A DNA stretch of 64,000 nucleotides from Agrobacterium tumefaciens (GTDB lineage: Bacteria; Pseudomonadota; Alphaproteobacteria; Rhizobiales; Rhizobiaceae): NCBI RefSeq assembly GCF_017726655.1, contig NZ_CP072308.1, forward strand, positions 1,240,001 to 1,304,000, in the 5' to 3' direction. Under the pieces are notes generated by a model. It was not told the DNA's origin, made no database searches, and was given only the letters and a program-made list of their open reading frames with translations. Both the position numbers and the translations under genes were made by a program. Positions 54,120 to 63,562 of this stretch are shown piece after piece (position 1 is the first letter of the stretch; each line of letters opens with the position of its first letter).

Positions 54120-55600
54120 TGACCGCTTCTGCCACCACCAACATTTCCACGGCCACCATTTTGCCCTTTGCCGAGCATTCGAAAGCAGCGCGCGACACCC
54201 GCCCGCTGCGTCTCATCACCTGCGGCAGCGTGGATGACGGCAAGTCGACCCTGATCGGCCGTCTCCTCTGGGACACCAAGGCCGTCAAGGAAGACCAGGC
54301 CGCAACGCTGCACCGCGATAGCGGCAAGCAGAACGATCTCGGCCTGCCTGATTTCGCACTGCTGCTGGATGGCCTTCAGGCGGAGCGCGAACAGGGCATC
54401 ACCATCGATGTCGCCTATCGTTATTTCGCCACCGACCGGCGCGCCTTCATCGTCGCCGACACGCCCGGCCATGAACAATATACCCGCAATATGGCGACCG
54501 GCGCTTCCACCGCCGATCTGGCCGTGCTGCTCGTCGATGCCCGCACCGGCATTCTGGAGCAGACGCGCCGCCACGCTACCATCGCGGCGCTGATGGGCAT
54601 CCGGCAATTCGTGCTGGCCGTCAACAAGATCGACCTGACCAATTATGACAAGGCCGGTTTTGAACTGATTGCCCACGAGTTCCGCGATTTCGCATCCGAT
54701 CTCGGCATCAAGCAGATCACCGCCATTCCGATGTCGGCGCTGAAGGGTGAAAACGTCGTTCTGTCAGGCAAGGCCTCCATGCCGTGGTATGAAGGCCCGA
54801 CGCTGGTGGAAACGCTGGAACTGGCGACCGTCCGCTCCGCGCAATCGGGCGGCTTCCGCTTTCCCGTGCAGCGCGTTTCGCGTCCGGGCGAGAGCTTCCG
54901 CGGTTATCAGGGCACGGTCGCCGGCGGTTCGGTGAAGCCGGGCGACAGCGTCGTCATCCTGCCTTCCGGCATGGTCGCCAACGTCAAGCAGATCGTCACT
55001 TTCGATCTGGTGCGCAATGCCGCCGTGGCAGGCGATGCCGTCACTCTCGTTCTTGATCGTCAGGTGGATGTGTCGCGCGGCGACATGATCGCTTCCATCG
55101 AGGCCCAGCCACAAACGGGCCTTGCCTTCGACGCGCAGATTGTGGCTTTGCAGCCCGGAGGCATCGAGGCAGGCAAGCGCTACTGGCTGAAAAGCGGAAG
55201 CCGTCGCCAGCGTGTCAGTGTGCAGCCTGTCAGCCAGCTGAACCTCAAGGAAGGCGAATGGCAGGCGCATGAGACGTCGTTGCCAATGAACGCCATCGGC
55301 AAGGTGCGGCTTTCCTTCGATGAGACCGCGATCTTCGATTCCTACGAACAGAACCGCGCAACCGGCTCGTTCATCCTGATTGACCCCGACACCAACAACA
55401 CGGTTGCGGGCGGCATGATATCGGCCAAGCGCAGCGTGGGTGCGACAGAGGAACAGGGCGACCGCGTCATTCTCTCGCTTCCCGCCGGTCTCGCGGAAAA
55501 GCTGCTGGCAAGCGAGCTGCTGGCACGCCACCGGGACGAGATCGACATCCGCCGAACCGATGCGGCGACCGCGTCGCGGCTAATCGACGATCTGAACTGA
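54119..55600 (+). CDS. cysN: Sulfate adenylyltransferase subunit CysN (GTPase), no CysC domain
   Basis: A 493-residue EF-Tu-like GTPase with G1 GSVDDGKSTL, switch II ADTPGHEQYTRNMATGAS and G4 NKID. Two beta-barrel domains follow. The protein ends after the GTPase/barrel part, so the APS-kinase (CysC) fusion seen in NodQ/CysNC is absent. This fits the neighbouring APS reductase, which needs no PAPS. The start ATG overlaps the cysD stop (TGATG), so translation is coupled. A strong terminator follows. Confidence 0.95.
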   Translation: MTASATTNISTATILPFAEHSKAARDTRPLRLITCGSVDDGKSTLIGRLLWDTKAVKEDQAATLHRDSGKQNDLGLPDFALLLDGLQAEREQGITIDVAYRYFATDRRAFIVADTPGHEQYTRNMATGASTADLAVLLVDARTGILEQTRRHATIAALMGIRQFVLAVNKIDLTNYDKAGFELIAHEFRDFASDLGIKQITAIPMSALKGENVVLSGKASMPWYEGPTLVETLELATVRSAQSGGFRFPVQRVSRPGESFRGYQGTVAGGSVKPGDSVVILPSGMVANVKQIVTFDLVRNAAVAGDAVTLVLDRQVDVSRGDMIASIEAQPQTGLAFDAQIVALQPGGIEAGKRYWLKSGSRRQRVSVQPVSQLNLKEGEWQAHETSLPMNAIGKVRLSFDETAIFDSYEQNRATGSFILIDPDTNNTVAGGMISAKRSVGATEEQGDRVILSLPAGLAEKLLASELLARHRDEIDIRRTDAATASRLIDDLN

Positions 55601-55620
55601 CGGCGTCCTCCATAACGACA

Positions 55621-55649
55621 AAAGGCGACCGCCGAGCGGTCGCCTTTTT
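55621..55649 (+). terminator. Intrinsic terminator of cysHDN
   Basis: A perfect 11-bp stem (55621-55631 with 55637-55647) with a 5-nt loop ends in TTTTTGG. It lies 20 nt after the cysN stop. The stem is strong and could also serve the opposing small gene. Confidence 0.8.
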
Positions 55650-55675
55650 GGTTTGTATCTAGTGTCGGGTGCGGC

Positions 55676-55753
55676 TTAAAACACGAACATATAAAGCAGA
55701 ATGATCACGAAAACCGGTACACCCATAGCCCACAGTGCGATACCCTTCAGCAT
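55676..55753 (-). CDS. 25-residue membrane peptide
   Basis: A short ORF starting at the ATG at 55753 (GGAGG 5 nt before), whose 25 residues begin MLKGIALWAMGVPVF and continue as a single hydrophobic helix. This is a good fit for a small inner-membrane protein of unknown role; similar short peptides are common in rhizobial genomes. The frame is open for 40 more codons upstream but with no ribosome site and non-membrane sequence. It lies tail to tail with cysN. Confidence 0.65.
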   Translation of the reverse strand: MLKGIALWAMGVPVFVIILLYMFVF

Positions 55754-56025
55754 GTTATCCTCCATTGTTGTCTGGTTAGATAACGGCTGAAGCGCGGTTG
55801 CGTTCCCTAGATCATGGTCTGGCTTCGGATGTGCGAAATTGTCGGCCGCGCGCACAACGATGGAAACCTTCATATCCGGTCATCCGTTCAGGTCGCGCTG
55901 AAACCAGCGATGGCCTTTGGCCGCATTCTGCACGCTCAATAGCCATTTCCACATGAACTTTATCTGCGACAATAAAGCAGTCAAACGCTGTGATTCATTG
56001 GGAAAGCATCGGGAAAGCTTCAAGC

Positions 56026-56102
56026 TGGTCGGAGTGAGAGGATTCGAACCTCCGACCCCCACGTCCCGAACGTGGTGCGCTACCAGACTGCGCTACACTC
56101 CG
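56026..56102 (-). tRNA. tRNA-Pro(CGG)
   Basis: A 77-nt gene with encoded CCA. The acceptor stem is CGGAGTG/CACTCCG with the C1-G72 pair typical of tRNA-Pro. The anticodon loop TTCGGGA carries anticodon CGG, the T-loop is GTTCGAATC, and the D-loop has AGTCTGGTAG. It reads proline codon CCG. It stands alone, next to the 25-aa peptide and lipoprotein genes. Confidence 0.95.
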
Positions 56103-56366
56103 TGACCAGCGGCGCTTCTATAGACCAGCCTCCGGCGTTCGACAAGCGGCTTGGCGTATTTTTTATGACAAGTTTTGTCCATCCATGAAAACCTCCATTG
56201 CCATGACCAATGAGCCGGGGCTGGGCGGTAAAAAACGTTACAAAAAAGCAATTGTGGCAGGAAATTTTCGTCAATTCGTGCACCTCCCCTGCCCGCCGCC
56301 GTCAAATCTGCTAGGGGAACGGAATGACCGGCGGAAAGCCGGACACGGCACAAAGGACATTTCACC

Positions 56367-56792
56367 ATGCTTTTTCGCAGCGTAACGCTTGCAGCGTTTG
56401 CCATTACGCTCTCCGCCTGCACCACATCCAACGGCAGCTCCACCACCCCCTCTTTCACCCAGAAGAGCCCCGTCGAAACCCGCTGGGTCGGCCAGTCCGC
56501 CGGCATTTTCTTTGCAAAATTCGGCCCGCCGCTCAGCGACACGGAAACCGGCAGCTCCACGGTCTATAACTGGCGCGGCGGCTACAAGAAGGCCACCATT
56601 CCGGCGAAGTTCGAAGAAGGCAAGGACGGCAAGAAGGGTCGCCAGATCTCGCCCGCCCGCACCGCCTCGCTCTCCTGCACCGTACAGCTCGTCGTTTCCA
56701 GCGACTACAAGATCACCGCCGTCCGCACGGTCTCCGACCGCCCCGGCGTCAATGGCCCGAGCTACTGCGCGGAGTTCCTCGCCGCGAACTAA
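56367..56792 (+). CDS. Hypothetical lipoprotein
   Basis: A 141-residue protein with a lipoprotein signal (MLFRSVTLAAFAITLSAC, lipobox Cys18). A Ser/Thr-rich spacer is followed by a small domain with TRWVGQSAGIFFAKFGPPLSDTETGSSTVYNWRGG and a Cys pair (SLSCTVQLVV and PSYCAEFL) that may form a disulfide. The pattern GQSAGIFFAKFGPP is reminiscent of alphaproteobacterial outer-membrane-associated lipoproteins, but no function is known to me. A hairpin terminator follows at 56813. Confidence 0.75.
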   Translation: MLFRSVTLAAFAITLSACTTSNGSSTTPSFTQKSPVETRWVGQSAGIFFAKFGPPLSDTETGSSTVYNWRGGYKKATIPAKFEEGKDGKKGRQISPARTASLSCTVQLVVSSDYKITAVRTVSDRPGVNGPSYCAEFLAAN

Positions 56793-57185
56793 GCTCTCAT
56801 ATGAGACACATCAAAAAAAGGCTCGCCCGACCGGCGGGCCTTTTCACTTTTTTGAGATTTTTTGTCGTGGTCGCAAAAAAACTGGCGCTTCGACACCGGA
56901 CTGAAGCGGTTCAATGCTGCCCCCTTGCTTTCGATGTCTTTTCGCCACATCCCGGCATTAGGGCGCCATTCAACCGTTTGAAACTGCCGCCTTCCCGTCG
57001 TACCAAACACAATTTGCCCAACGGCAAGAGAACCATGCCTGCCCGATAAAGGAAAACGACCTCTGATGGCGTGCAATATCACCTGAACTGACATGGTCCA
57101 GCCCGGGTTGTGCCACTTTCCGCTTTGCTATAACGGGGCGGCCGGGAGGAGTGTTTTTAACACATAACAAGAATCAGGTACGGCC
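56793..57185. other. Intergenic region between the lipoprotein gene and mqo
   Basis: This is 393 bp. The left end holds a hairpin terminator (56813-56845). The rest shows no gene. A TATAAC at 57129-57134 could be the -10 box of mqo, with TTGTGC at 57108 as a poorly spaced -35. Confidence 0.45.
56813..56845 (+). terminator. Terminator of the lipoprotein gene
   Basis: A GC-rich imperfect hairpin built from AAAAAGGCTCGCCCG and CGGGCCTTTT lies 20 nt past the stop and is followed by T-rich DNA. An A-run precedes it, so it could act in both directions. Confidence 0.55.
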
Positions 57186-58913
57186 GTGACTCCCATCGAA
57201 CAAGACAAATCCCAGCTCACTGATCTCTCTGCGGACAACTCCCTTTCCCAGGCATTGCCAATGAACCGCAGACAGGTTCTGGGCGGCGCGCTTGCGGGGC
57301 TTGCCGTTGCAGCGCTGCCCTCTTCGCCGCTTCTCGCAAATACGACCGCCAAGAAGGTCGACGTTCTCCTCATCGGCGGCGGCATCATGAGCGCGACGCT
57401 CGGTGTGTGGCTGCGCGAACTGGAGCCCACCTGGTCGATGCAGATGCTGGAGCGGCTGGATGGCGTGGCGCTTGAAAGCTCCAACGGCTGGAACAATGCC
57501 GGCACCGGCCACTCCGCGCTTGCCGAGCTGAACTACACGCCTGAAGACGACAAGGGCAACATCAAGATTTCCCAGGCCGTCAACATCAATGAATCCTTCC
57601 AGATTTCCCGGCAATTCTGGGCATGGCAGGTGCGCAACGGCGTTCTGAAGAACCCGCGCTCCTTCATCAACCACACGCCGCATATGAGCTTCGTTTGGGG
57701 CGACGAGAACGTCGCCTATCTGGAAAAGCGCTATCAGGCGCTGAAGGCGAGCCCGCTCTTCGCCGGCATGGAATTCTCCACCAATCCCGAGCAGATCAAG
57801 AAGTGGGTGCCGCTGATGATGGAAGGCCGCGATCCTTCCCAGAAGATCGCCGCGACCTGGTCGCCGCTCGGCACCGACATGGAGTTCGGCGAAATCACCC
57901 GCCAGTTCGTCTCGCATCTGCAGAGCGACCAGAATTTCGACCTGCAGGTCAATAGCGAGGTTTCCGACATCCAGCGTAATGCCGATGGCAGCTGGCGCGT
58001 GACCTATACCAACACGAAGACCGATGCCGAACAGGTGGTGGATGCGAAATTCGTGTTCATCGGCGCCGGCGGCGGCGCGCTGCATCTGCTACAGATGTCC
58101 GGCATTCCGGAAGCCGATGATTACGCCGGTTTCCCTGTCGGCGGCTCGTTCCTCATCAACGAAAACCCCGACGTGACGATGCAGCATCTGGCCAAGGCCT
58201 ATGGCAAGGCCTCGGTCGGCTCGCCGCCCATGTCGGTTCCGCATCTGGATACCCGCGTTCTGGGTGGGAAGCGCGTCATCCTCTTCGGACCTTTCGCCAC
58301 CTTCTCCACCAAGTTTCTGAAGGAAGGTTCCTATTTCGATCTCGTCTCCTCGGTAACGACCAGCAATGCCTGGCCGATGGTGCGCGTCGGCATCGATGAA
58401 TATCCGCTGGTCGAATATCTCGCCGGCCAGCTGATGATGTCGGATGACGACCGTTTTGCTGCGCTGAAGGAATATTTCCCGAATGCGAAGCAGGGCGAAT
58501 GGCGTCTCTGGCAGGCGGGCCAGCGCGTGCAGATCATCAAGCGCGACGAGGAAAAGGGCGGCGTGCTCAGGCTCGGCACCGAAGTGGTTTCCGCCAAGGA
58601 CGGCAGCATCGCCGGCCTGCTCGGCGCGTCTCCGGGCGCCTCCACTGCCGCACCGATCATGCTCAGCGTTCTGGAAAAGGTCTTCAAGGACAAGGTGGCA
58701 ACACCGGAATGGCAGGCCAAGATCCGCCAGATCGTGCCGAGCTATGGCACCAAGCTCAATGACGACCCGGAAAAGGTACGTGAGGAATGGGCCTACACCG
58801 CCGAACACCTGCAACTGCCGACCCCGCCGCAGATCGATCTTGAGGCGCTGAAGGCAGCTGGCTCGGCCCCTGCGGGCGCGCCGGTGAAGAAGGTGCCGGA
58901 TATCGCGCTTTAA
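57186..58913 (+). CDS. mqo: Malate:quinone oxidoreductase with Tat-like leader
   Basis: A 575-residue FAD enzyme. An N-terminal extension has a twin-arginine stretch ([26 protein letters not shown], 26-51). The FAD motif [24 protein letters not shown] (about 58-81) and the Mqo-specific [33 protein letters not shown] follow. It oxidises malate to oxaloacetate and reduces the quinone pool. Typical Mqo starts near the FAD motif, about 55 residues later. Export via Tat is suggested by the leader but unusual for this enzyme. The GTG at 57186 or the ATG at 57261 may be the true start. Confidence 0.88.
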   Translation: MTPIEQDKSQLTDLSADNSLSQALPMNRRQVLGGALAGLAVAALPSSPLLANTTAKKVDVLLIGGGIMSATLGVWLRELEPTWSMQMLERLDGVALESSNGWNNAGTGHSALAELNYTPEDDKGNIKISQAVNINESFQISRQFWAWQVRNGVLKNPRSFINHTPHMSFVWGDENVAYLEKRYQALKASPLFAGMEFSTNPEQIKKWVPLMMEGRDPSQKIAATWSPLGTDMEFGEITRQFVSHLQSDQNFDLQVNSEVSDIQRNADGSWRVTYTNTKTDAEQVVDAKFVFIGAGGGALHLLQMSGIPEADDYAGFPVGGSFLINENPDVTMQHLAKAYGKASVGSPPMSVPHLDTRVLGGKRVILFGPFATFSTKFLKEGSYFDLVSSVTTSNAWPMVRVGIDEYPLVEYLAGQLMMSDDDRFAALKEYFPNAKQGEWRLWQAGQRVQIIKRDEEKGGVLRLGTEVVSAKDGSIAGLLGASPGASTAAPIMLSVLEKVFKDKVATPEWQAKIRQIVPSYGTKLNDDPEKVREEWAYTAEHLQLPTPPQIDLEALKAAGSAPAGAPVKKVPDIAL

Positions 58914-58939
58914 GGCATCGTCGCGAGATTTAAGATTGG

Positions 58940-58972
58940 ACGCCGCGTGTCTCTGGATGCGCGGCGTTTTTT
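58940..58972 (+). terminator. Intrinsic terminator of mqo
   Basis: A perfect 8-bp GC stem (58940-58947 with 58960-58967) with a 12-nt loop is followed by TTTTTTG. It lies 27 nt after the mqo stop. Confidence 0.75.
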
Positions 58973-59152
58973 GTTGAAGGCGAGCGCCACCCGGAAATTT
59001 TTCCATCCGCCCGCATGCTGATTGAAGCGCCTTATATCATTCTCTACGAAACCGTGCCGGATACCGATGGCGACAATATACGATCCGTGGAAATAGTTCG
59101 CGTCAGTGACGGTCGCCGGGATCTGCGGATACTGTTTTGACTTGGGGATAGA

Positions 59153-59227
59153 TGGCTGGGGCGCCAGGATTCGAACCTGGGAATGCCGGTACCAAAAACC
59201 GGTGCCTTACCGCTTGGCGACGCCCCA
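59153..59227 (-). tRNA. tRNA-Gln(TTG)
   Basis: A 75-nt gene with encoded CCA. The acceptor stem is TGGGGCG/CGCCCCA, the D-arm contains GCCAAGCGGTAAGGC, the anticodon stem is CCGGT/ACCGG with loop TTTTGGT and anticodon TTG, and the T-loop is GTTCGAATC. It closely resembles tRNA-Gln(UUG) of other bacteria. Confidence 0.95.
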
Positions 59228-59430
59228 ACAGGGCAGTGTAAGCGAAACGCCGCTGCCCGAACCGCGCCTGATTAGCAAAGCCGGACCGGCGCGGCAATGA
59301 CCCGGCGAGCAATTTTTTCACAAAATACAAGCTTTTTGGGTGCCCGGCCGCGGGCAGCATGATAGGGCTTGGCGATTGTGCGGCGGGTGTCGTCTGCACG
59401 GGCGGCATGGCATTCATTCAGGAGGTCTCG

Positions 59431-60339
59431 ATGGCGGACCCGGCATTCGATCTCGATTTCAAGCCGGCCTATGGCGAGGCGGTCCCTGTCGCCCCGCTTG
59501 TCCAGCGTATCACCGTCAACAATCCTTCCGCCTTTACCTTCCATGGCACCAACTCCTATATCGTCGGCGACCGCTCCGTTGCGGTCATCGATCCGGGCCC
59601 GGAGGATGAGGCGCATTTTCAGGCGCTGATGGCTGCGCTCGAAGGACGCGAAGTCACGCACATCTTCGTCAGCCACACCCATCGCGATCATTCGCCGCTT
59701 GCCCGCAGGCTGGCGCAGGCGACCGGGGCGGTGACGGTGGCGGAAGGTCCGCACCGCGCCGCCCGGCCGCTGCATGTGGGCGAGACCAATCCCTTTGCCG
59801 AAAGTTCCGATACGGCTTTCGTGCCTGACCTTGCACTTGGCGACGGGCAGAGCCTTTCCGGCGATGGCTGGACATTGACGGCGCTGCATACGCCGGGTCA
59901 CACCGCAAACCACGCCGCCTTTGCGCTGGAGGGCAGCGGCATCGTCTTTTCCGCCGATCACGTCATGGCCTGGGCCACCACCATCGTCGCACCGCCGGAT
60001 GGGGCGATGAGCGACTACATGGCTTCACTGGAGCGGTTGCTGACCCGCGACGACCGGTTGTTCCTGCCCGGCCATGGCGGCCCGGTCACCGATCCCACCG
60101 CTTTCATGCGCGGCTTGCGCGCCCACCGCCGCATGCGGGAAAAGGCGGTGCTGAAACGTATCCGGGACGGCGACCGGCTGATCGCCGACATGGTGAAGGT
60201 GATCTATGCCAGCACCGACAAGCGTCTGCATGGGGCGGCCGCACTTTCCGTCCTGGCGCATATCGAGGATCTGATCGAAAAGGGCGAAGTGCGGACGGAT
60301 GGCGCGCCTTCGCTCACGGGTGAATATTTTCCGGCGTGA
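59431..60339 (+). CDS. MBL-fold hydrolase (LACTB2/glyoxalase II-like)
   Basis: A 302-residue metallo-beta-lactamase-fold protein. The metal motif is SHTHRDH (81-87), with LHTPGHTANHAAF, SADHVMAWATT and FLPGHGGPV giving the other His/Asp ligands. A C-terminal winged-helix-like segment has GAAALSVLAHIEDLIEKGEVRTDG. This is the LACTB2-like group, with hydrolase or ribonuclease activities in other organisms. The ATG at 59431 is preferred (AGGAGG 5 nt before); the frame is open upstream. Confidence 0.86.
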   Translation: MADPAFDLDFKPAYGEAVPVAPLVQRITVNNPSAFTFHGTNSYIVGDRSVAVIDPGPEDEAHFQALMAALEGREVTHIFVSHTHRDHSPLARRLAQATGAVTVAEGPHRAARPLHVGETNPFAESSDTAFVPDLALGDGQSLSGDGWTLTALHTPGHTANHAAFALEGSGIVFSADHVMAWATTIVAPPDGAMSDYMASLERLLTRDDRLFLPGHGGPVTDPTAFMRGLRAHRRMREKAVLKRIRDGDRLIADMVKVIYASTDKRLHGAAALSVLAHIEDLIEKGEVRTDGAPSLTGEYFPA

Positions 60340-60420
60340 CGGGGTTTTAAGGCGCGAATTGTCAAGATGCTTTCGCCGTTTACGCCCGGTTCGATAGGGA
60401 ACGAGCGGATGCCACCTGTC

Positions 60421-60542
60421 TCTTCTCCCCGCCGGGGAGAAGTCCGCGGCAGCGGGATGAGGGGGCGCGGGTAGAGATATACCGAGAGGTTGCCCCCTCA
60501 TCCGACCCTTCGGGCCACCTTCTCCCCGGCGGGGAGGAGAAA
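60421..60542. repeat. Palindromic intergenic repeat of a second family
   Basis: About 122 bp with inner hairpin TTCTCCCC-GCC-GGGGAGAA (60423-60441) at the left and a matching CTTCTCCCCGGCGGGG at the right. CCCCTCAT/ATGAGGGG arms lie between. Similar repeats are scattered in many rhizobial and related genomes. It lies between two convergent genes. Confidence 0.7.
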
Positions 60543-60608
60543 CTCGCGGCGATGCAGAGCCCAAATCTTGCCGAAGCTTAGCGCCAGCCAAGCCTTCGGC
60601 GTCTGGCC

Positions 60609-61529
60609 TCAATTGTCGTTCAGACCTTGCATTTCCGCATCCAGCGCATCGAGATAGGCTTCGGCAATCGCGGCGCCCATGCCAAGATCATGCGGGCCGT
60701 AGCGGGAGGCGACGCGGATGTCGACGATGGTGGTCTCGGCTTCTTCCCTGAGGCGGATGAGGATATCGAAACGCAGGCCCCAGATGCGGGTGCGGGTTTC
60801 GCCCTGCATCAGCACCACCCCGCTGCCGTTAAAGAAAGTCGGCTGCGGTGCTTCTGCCGGGCGGGCCATGGGCACGGGCACGACAGACGGCAGGTCCTCG
60901 ACAGGCGCATCCTCCGCCGGCTGCGTCCGATCCTGCGGCGGCACGCCGACGGAGGGTGCATCTTCCGCTCCGATCACGCCCCTCGTATGGGTAATGTGGA
61001 TGGACTGGGCGGCAGCCATTTTTTTGGCGGCGGCATAGATGCGGTCGATCGCGCCTTCATAGCGGCGGCCGGCGAGGCTGGCATAGGCCTCCATCTGCGC
61101 GTCGCGATCAGCCTTGGTGATGACGGCAGGCCGCACCAGCCATTGCTGGTTGGCGGCTGGCGTCACGAGCCACTCCGGCACGTCGCTGAGATCGGTGGAA
61201 ATGTCGTAAATCTTCGGTTGCTGCCAGTAGAGAAAGGCGCCGTAGCCAACCACACCCAGCGGCAGGCCCGACAGAAGCAGCGCCGCCAGCGCCGAAAGGC
61301 CGCCGCGTGCGCCCTTGGTCCATAAGCGCTCCAGGCCGATCAGCGCCAGAACGACCGCCGCGAGCGCGATGCCCGCCGCAATGATGAGCAGGCCGACAAA
61401 ATCGGGCGTCGTCAGAGGGCCGAACCGGTGGACGCCCGCCGCAATCAAAAACAGCACCAGCGCCGCAAGGCCCAGATAACGGGAAAGATAGGCGGCAATC
61501 GAAAATGGCCGGACGAAACGCACAGTCAT
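60609..61529 (-). CDS. DUF1499 domain protein with membrane anchor
   Basis: A 306-residue protein. Three hydrophobic helices (about 16-33, 43-66 and 80-100) precede a soluble DUF1499 domain that includes AGRRYEGAIDRIYAAAKKMA at about 151-170 and the end RFDILIRLREEAETTIVDIRVASRYGPHDLGMGAAIAEAYLDALDAEMQGL. A proline-rich insert (about 185-230) splits the domain. The function is unknown. It is convergent with the MBL gene, with a palindromic repeat in between. Confidence 0.8.
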   Translation of the reverse strand: MTVRFVRPFSIAAYLSRYLGLAALVLFLIAAGVHRFGPLTTPDFVGLLIIAAGIALAAVVLALIGLERLWTKGARGGLSALAALLLSGLPLGVVGYGAFLYWQQPKIYDISTDLSDVPEWLVTPAANQQWLVRPAVITKADRDAQMEAYASLAGRRYEGAIDRIYAAAKKMAAAQSIHITHTRGVIGAEDAPSVGVPPQDRTQPAEDAPVEDLPSVVPVPMARPAEAPQPTFFNGSGVVLMQGETRTRIWGLRFDILIRLREEAETTIVDIRVASRYGPHDLGMGAAIAEAYLDALDAEMQGLNDN

Positions 61530-61993
61530 GAAAGCGGATATCCGTTAGATCGCATTGGCTAAAGAGCGTTGCACCCGAATTATCGGCAGGGAATCACCTG
61601 CATATGATGTCATAGACCGGATTTGCGCCAAGGAAAACAAAGGAGAAGGCAATAGACCCGTCAACCGCGCGGCGTTCTCCTTCGTGGCGAAGCTGATCTG
61701 GCCTCCAACCAAGTCCCGTCCGCACCGCAGCGACGTGGTTTTTCGAAGGACTGAATCGCCGCCAGGGCGCTGCCATAGGATAGCGTTTGAGCGCCTGGCC
61801 GCGAAGGCGCCGAAAGGGTGGAATATTTTTCCGTATTTAAATCGCTCCAGAGAATGATCCCCCGGTAATGCAACAAATACGCATGTTCATTCCTTAATTG
61901 CTGAGGAAATCGGCGTATTCTCGGCCACTCCCCTCGAGAATGCGTATGAAAAGTGCAGTATTCTCGTTTTCTTGCATAAAAAAGAGACAGGCC
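61530..61993. other. Intergenic region upstream of the DAACS symporter
   Basis: This is 464 bp between divergent genes. Short frames here lack ribosome sites. Three ATTCTCG half-sites lie near the right end (61917-61923, inverted 61935-61941, and 61960-61966); they may mark a regulator-binding region. Confidence 0.4.
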
Positions 61994-63358
61994 ATGTCAC
62001 AGGCAACGACACCTATCCGCTCATCCGGGTCTAAACCCTTTTATCGCAATTTCGGCTTCCAGGTCTTGATCGCCATGGTTATCGGCCTTCTGCTGGGTCT
62101 TGTTGCCCGTAACATTGGGCCGGATGCCGCGGGCAATCCCAACTGGCTTTCGGTGATATTGCAGACCATTGGCACGATTTTCGTGCAGCTCCTGCGTGCG
62201 CTCGTGCCGCCGCTGATCTTCACGGCCATCGTTGCCTCCATCGCCAATCTAAAGAACCTTTCCAATGCGGCAAAGCTCGTCTGGCAGACGCTGTTGTGGT
62301 TCGCCATCACCGCCCTGATAGCGGTCGTCATCGGCATCGTGCTCGGCCTTGTCATCCAGCCGGGCGTCAACACCGCCATTGCCAATACGGCAGCGGCAGC
62401 GCCCTCCTCCACCGGCTCGTGGCTGGACTTTCTGAAGGGTCTTGTGCCCGTTAACGTGTTCGGGCTTGAAGCCTCGACCAAGATAAACAATGGCGCTGGC
62501 AGCACCTCGCTGAACTTCAACGTCCTGCAGCTGCTCGTGGTGTCGATTGCCTTTGGCGTCGCGGCGCTGAAAGCCGGCAAGGCGGCGGAACCGTTCCTCG
62601 CCTTCAACCAGTCGCTGCTTGCCATTGTGCGGAAAATCCTGTGGTGGGTCATCCGCCTTACCCCCCTCGGCACCATCGGTCTGCTTGGGCGCGCGGTCGA
62701 CCAATATGGATGGACGACGCTGTCGCAGCTCGGCTGGTATGCGGCCGCCGTTTACATCGGTCTGGCGCTGGTGCTCTTCGTCGTTTATCCGGCGCTGCTT
62801 CTCGCCCATGGGCTGAAGCCTTCGCGGTTCTTTGCGGGCGCATGGCCGGCCATCCAGCTGGCCTTCGTGTCGCGCTCCTCGATCGGCACGCTGCCCGTCA
62901 CCGAAACCGTGACGGAAAAGAGCCTCGGCGTGCCGCGCGAATATGCCGCCTTCTCGGTGCCGCTCGGCGCCACCACCAAGATGGACGGCTGCGCGGCGAT
63001 CTATCCGGCAATATCGGCGATCTTCATCGCGCAGTTTTTCCAGGTGCCCCTCGGCATTCAGGACTATGTGCTGATCGTTTTCGTTTCCGTGCTCGGCTCC
63101 GCCGCAACGGCGGGCCTGACGGGTGCCGTGGTGATGCTGACGCTGACGCTTTCTACGCTCGGCCTGCCGCTCGAAGGCGTGGGCTTGCTGCTTGCCATCG
63201 ACCCTATACTCGACATGGGCCGGACGGCGGTCAATGTCGCTGGTCAGGCGCTGGTGCCGACCATCGTCGCCAAGCGCGAGGGCATCCTCAACGAGGCTGT
63301 TTACAACAATGCGAAGGATATCGACGCGCTCGATGACCGGGACGTTGTGACGGCCTAA
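61994..63358 (+). CDS. Dicarboxylate/amino acid:cation symporter (DAACS/SDF family)
   Basis: A 454-residue transporter with eight helices and two re-entrant loops. It starts at FYRNFGFQVLIAMVIGLLLGLVARNIG. The serine-rich motif VSRSSIGTLPVTETV (about 297-311) marks loop HP1. GATTKMDGCAAIYPAISAIFIAQ holds the NMDG-like cation site, and GAVVMLTLTLSTLGLPLEG is HP2. Substrates of the family are glutamate, aspartate or C4-dicarboxylates; the exact one is not evident. The ATG at 61994 has GAGACAGGCC before it; the frame is open 32 codons further up. Confidence 0.88.
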   Translation: MSQATTPIRSSGSKPFYRNFGFQVLIAMVIGLLLGLVARNIGPDAAGNPNWLSVILQTIGTIFVQLLRALVPPLIFTAIVASIANLKNLSNAAKLVWQTLLWFAITALIAVVIGIVLGLVIQPGVNTAIANTAAAAPSSTGSWLDFLKGLVPVNVFGLEASTKINNGAGSTSLNFNVLQLLVVSIAFGVAALKAGKAAEPFLAFNQSLLAIVRKILWWVIRLTPLGTIGLLGRAVDQYGWTTLSQLGWYAAAVYIGLALVLFVVYPALLLAHGLKPSRFFAGAWPAIQLAFVSRSSIGTLPVTETVTEKSLGVPREYAAFSVPLGATTKMDGCAAIYPAISAIFIAQFFQVPLGIQDYVLIVFVSVLGSAATAGLTGAVVMLTLTLSTLGLPLEGVGLLLAIDPILDMGRTAVNVAGQALVPTIVAKREGILNEAVYNNAKDIDALDDRDVVTA

Positions 63359-63379
63359 CGGAGAGTTAATAAAAAGACC

Positions 63380-63406
63380 AGGTGCGCTTCAGTTCGAAGC
63401 GCACCT
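63380..63406 (+). other. Hairpin after the symporter gene
   Basis: A perfect 11-bp stem (63380-63390 with 63396-63406) with a 5-nt loop lies 22 nt after the stop. It lacks a T-run, so it may protect the mRNA end or serve with Rho rather than act alone. Confidence 0.4.
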
Positions 63407-63562
63407 GAATTCCCTGGGGCCACCCGGCTTCCCGCCAGAATATCCACATTTTTGACAAAATAAAAAACAAAATAAGCAAATATAACTGAATATTATTTAA
63501 GTGATAATTTAGTTATATTTGAGATAAAACTTTGTAAACTCAAAAATTTTGAAAATAAGAAC

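Noticed and set aside
61555..61857. 100-codon frame upstream of the symporter
   Set aside because: No ribosome site, Arg/Pro-rich shadow-like composition, and an overlapping minus-strand frame of equal quality.
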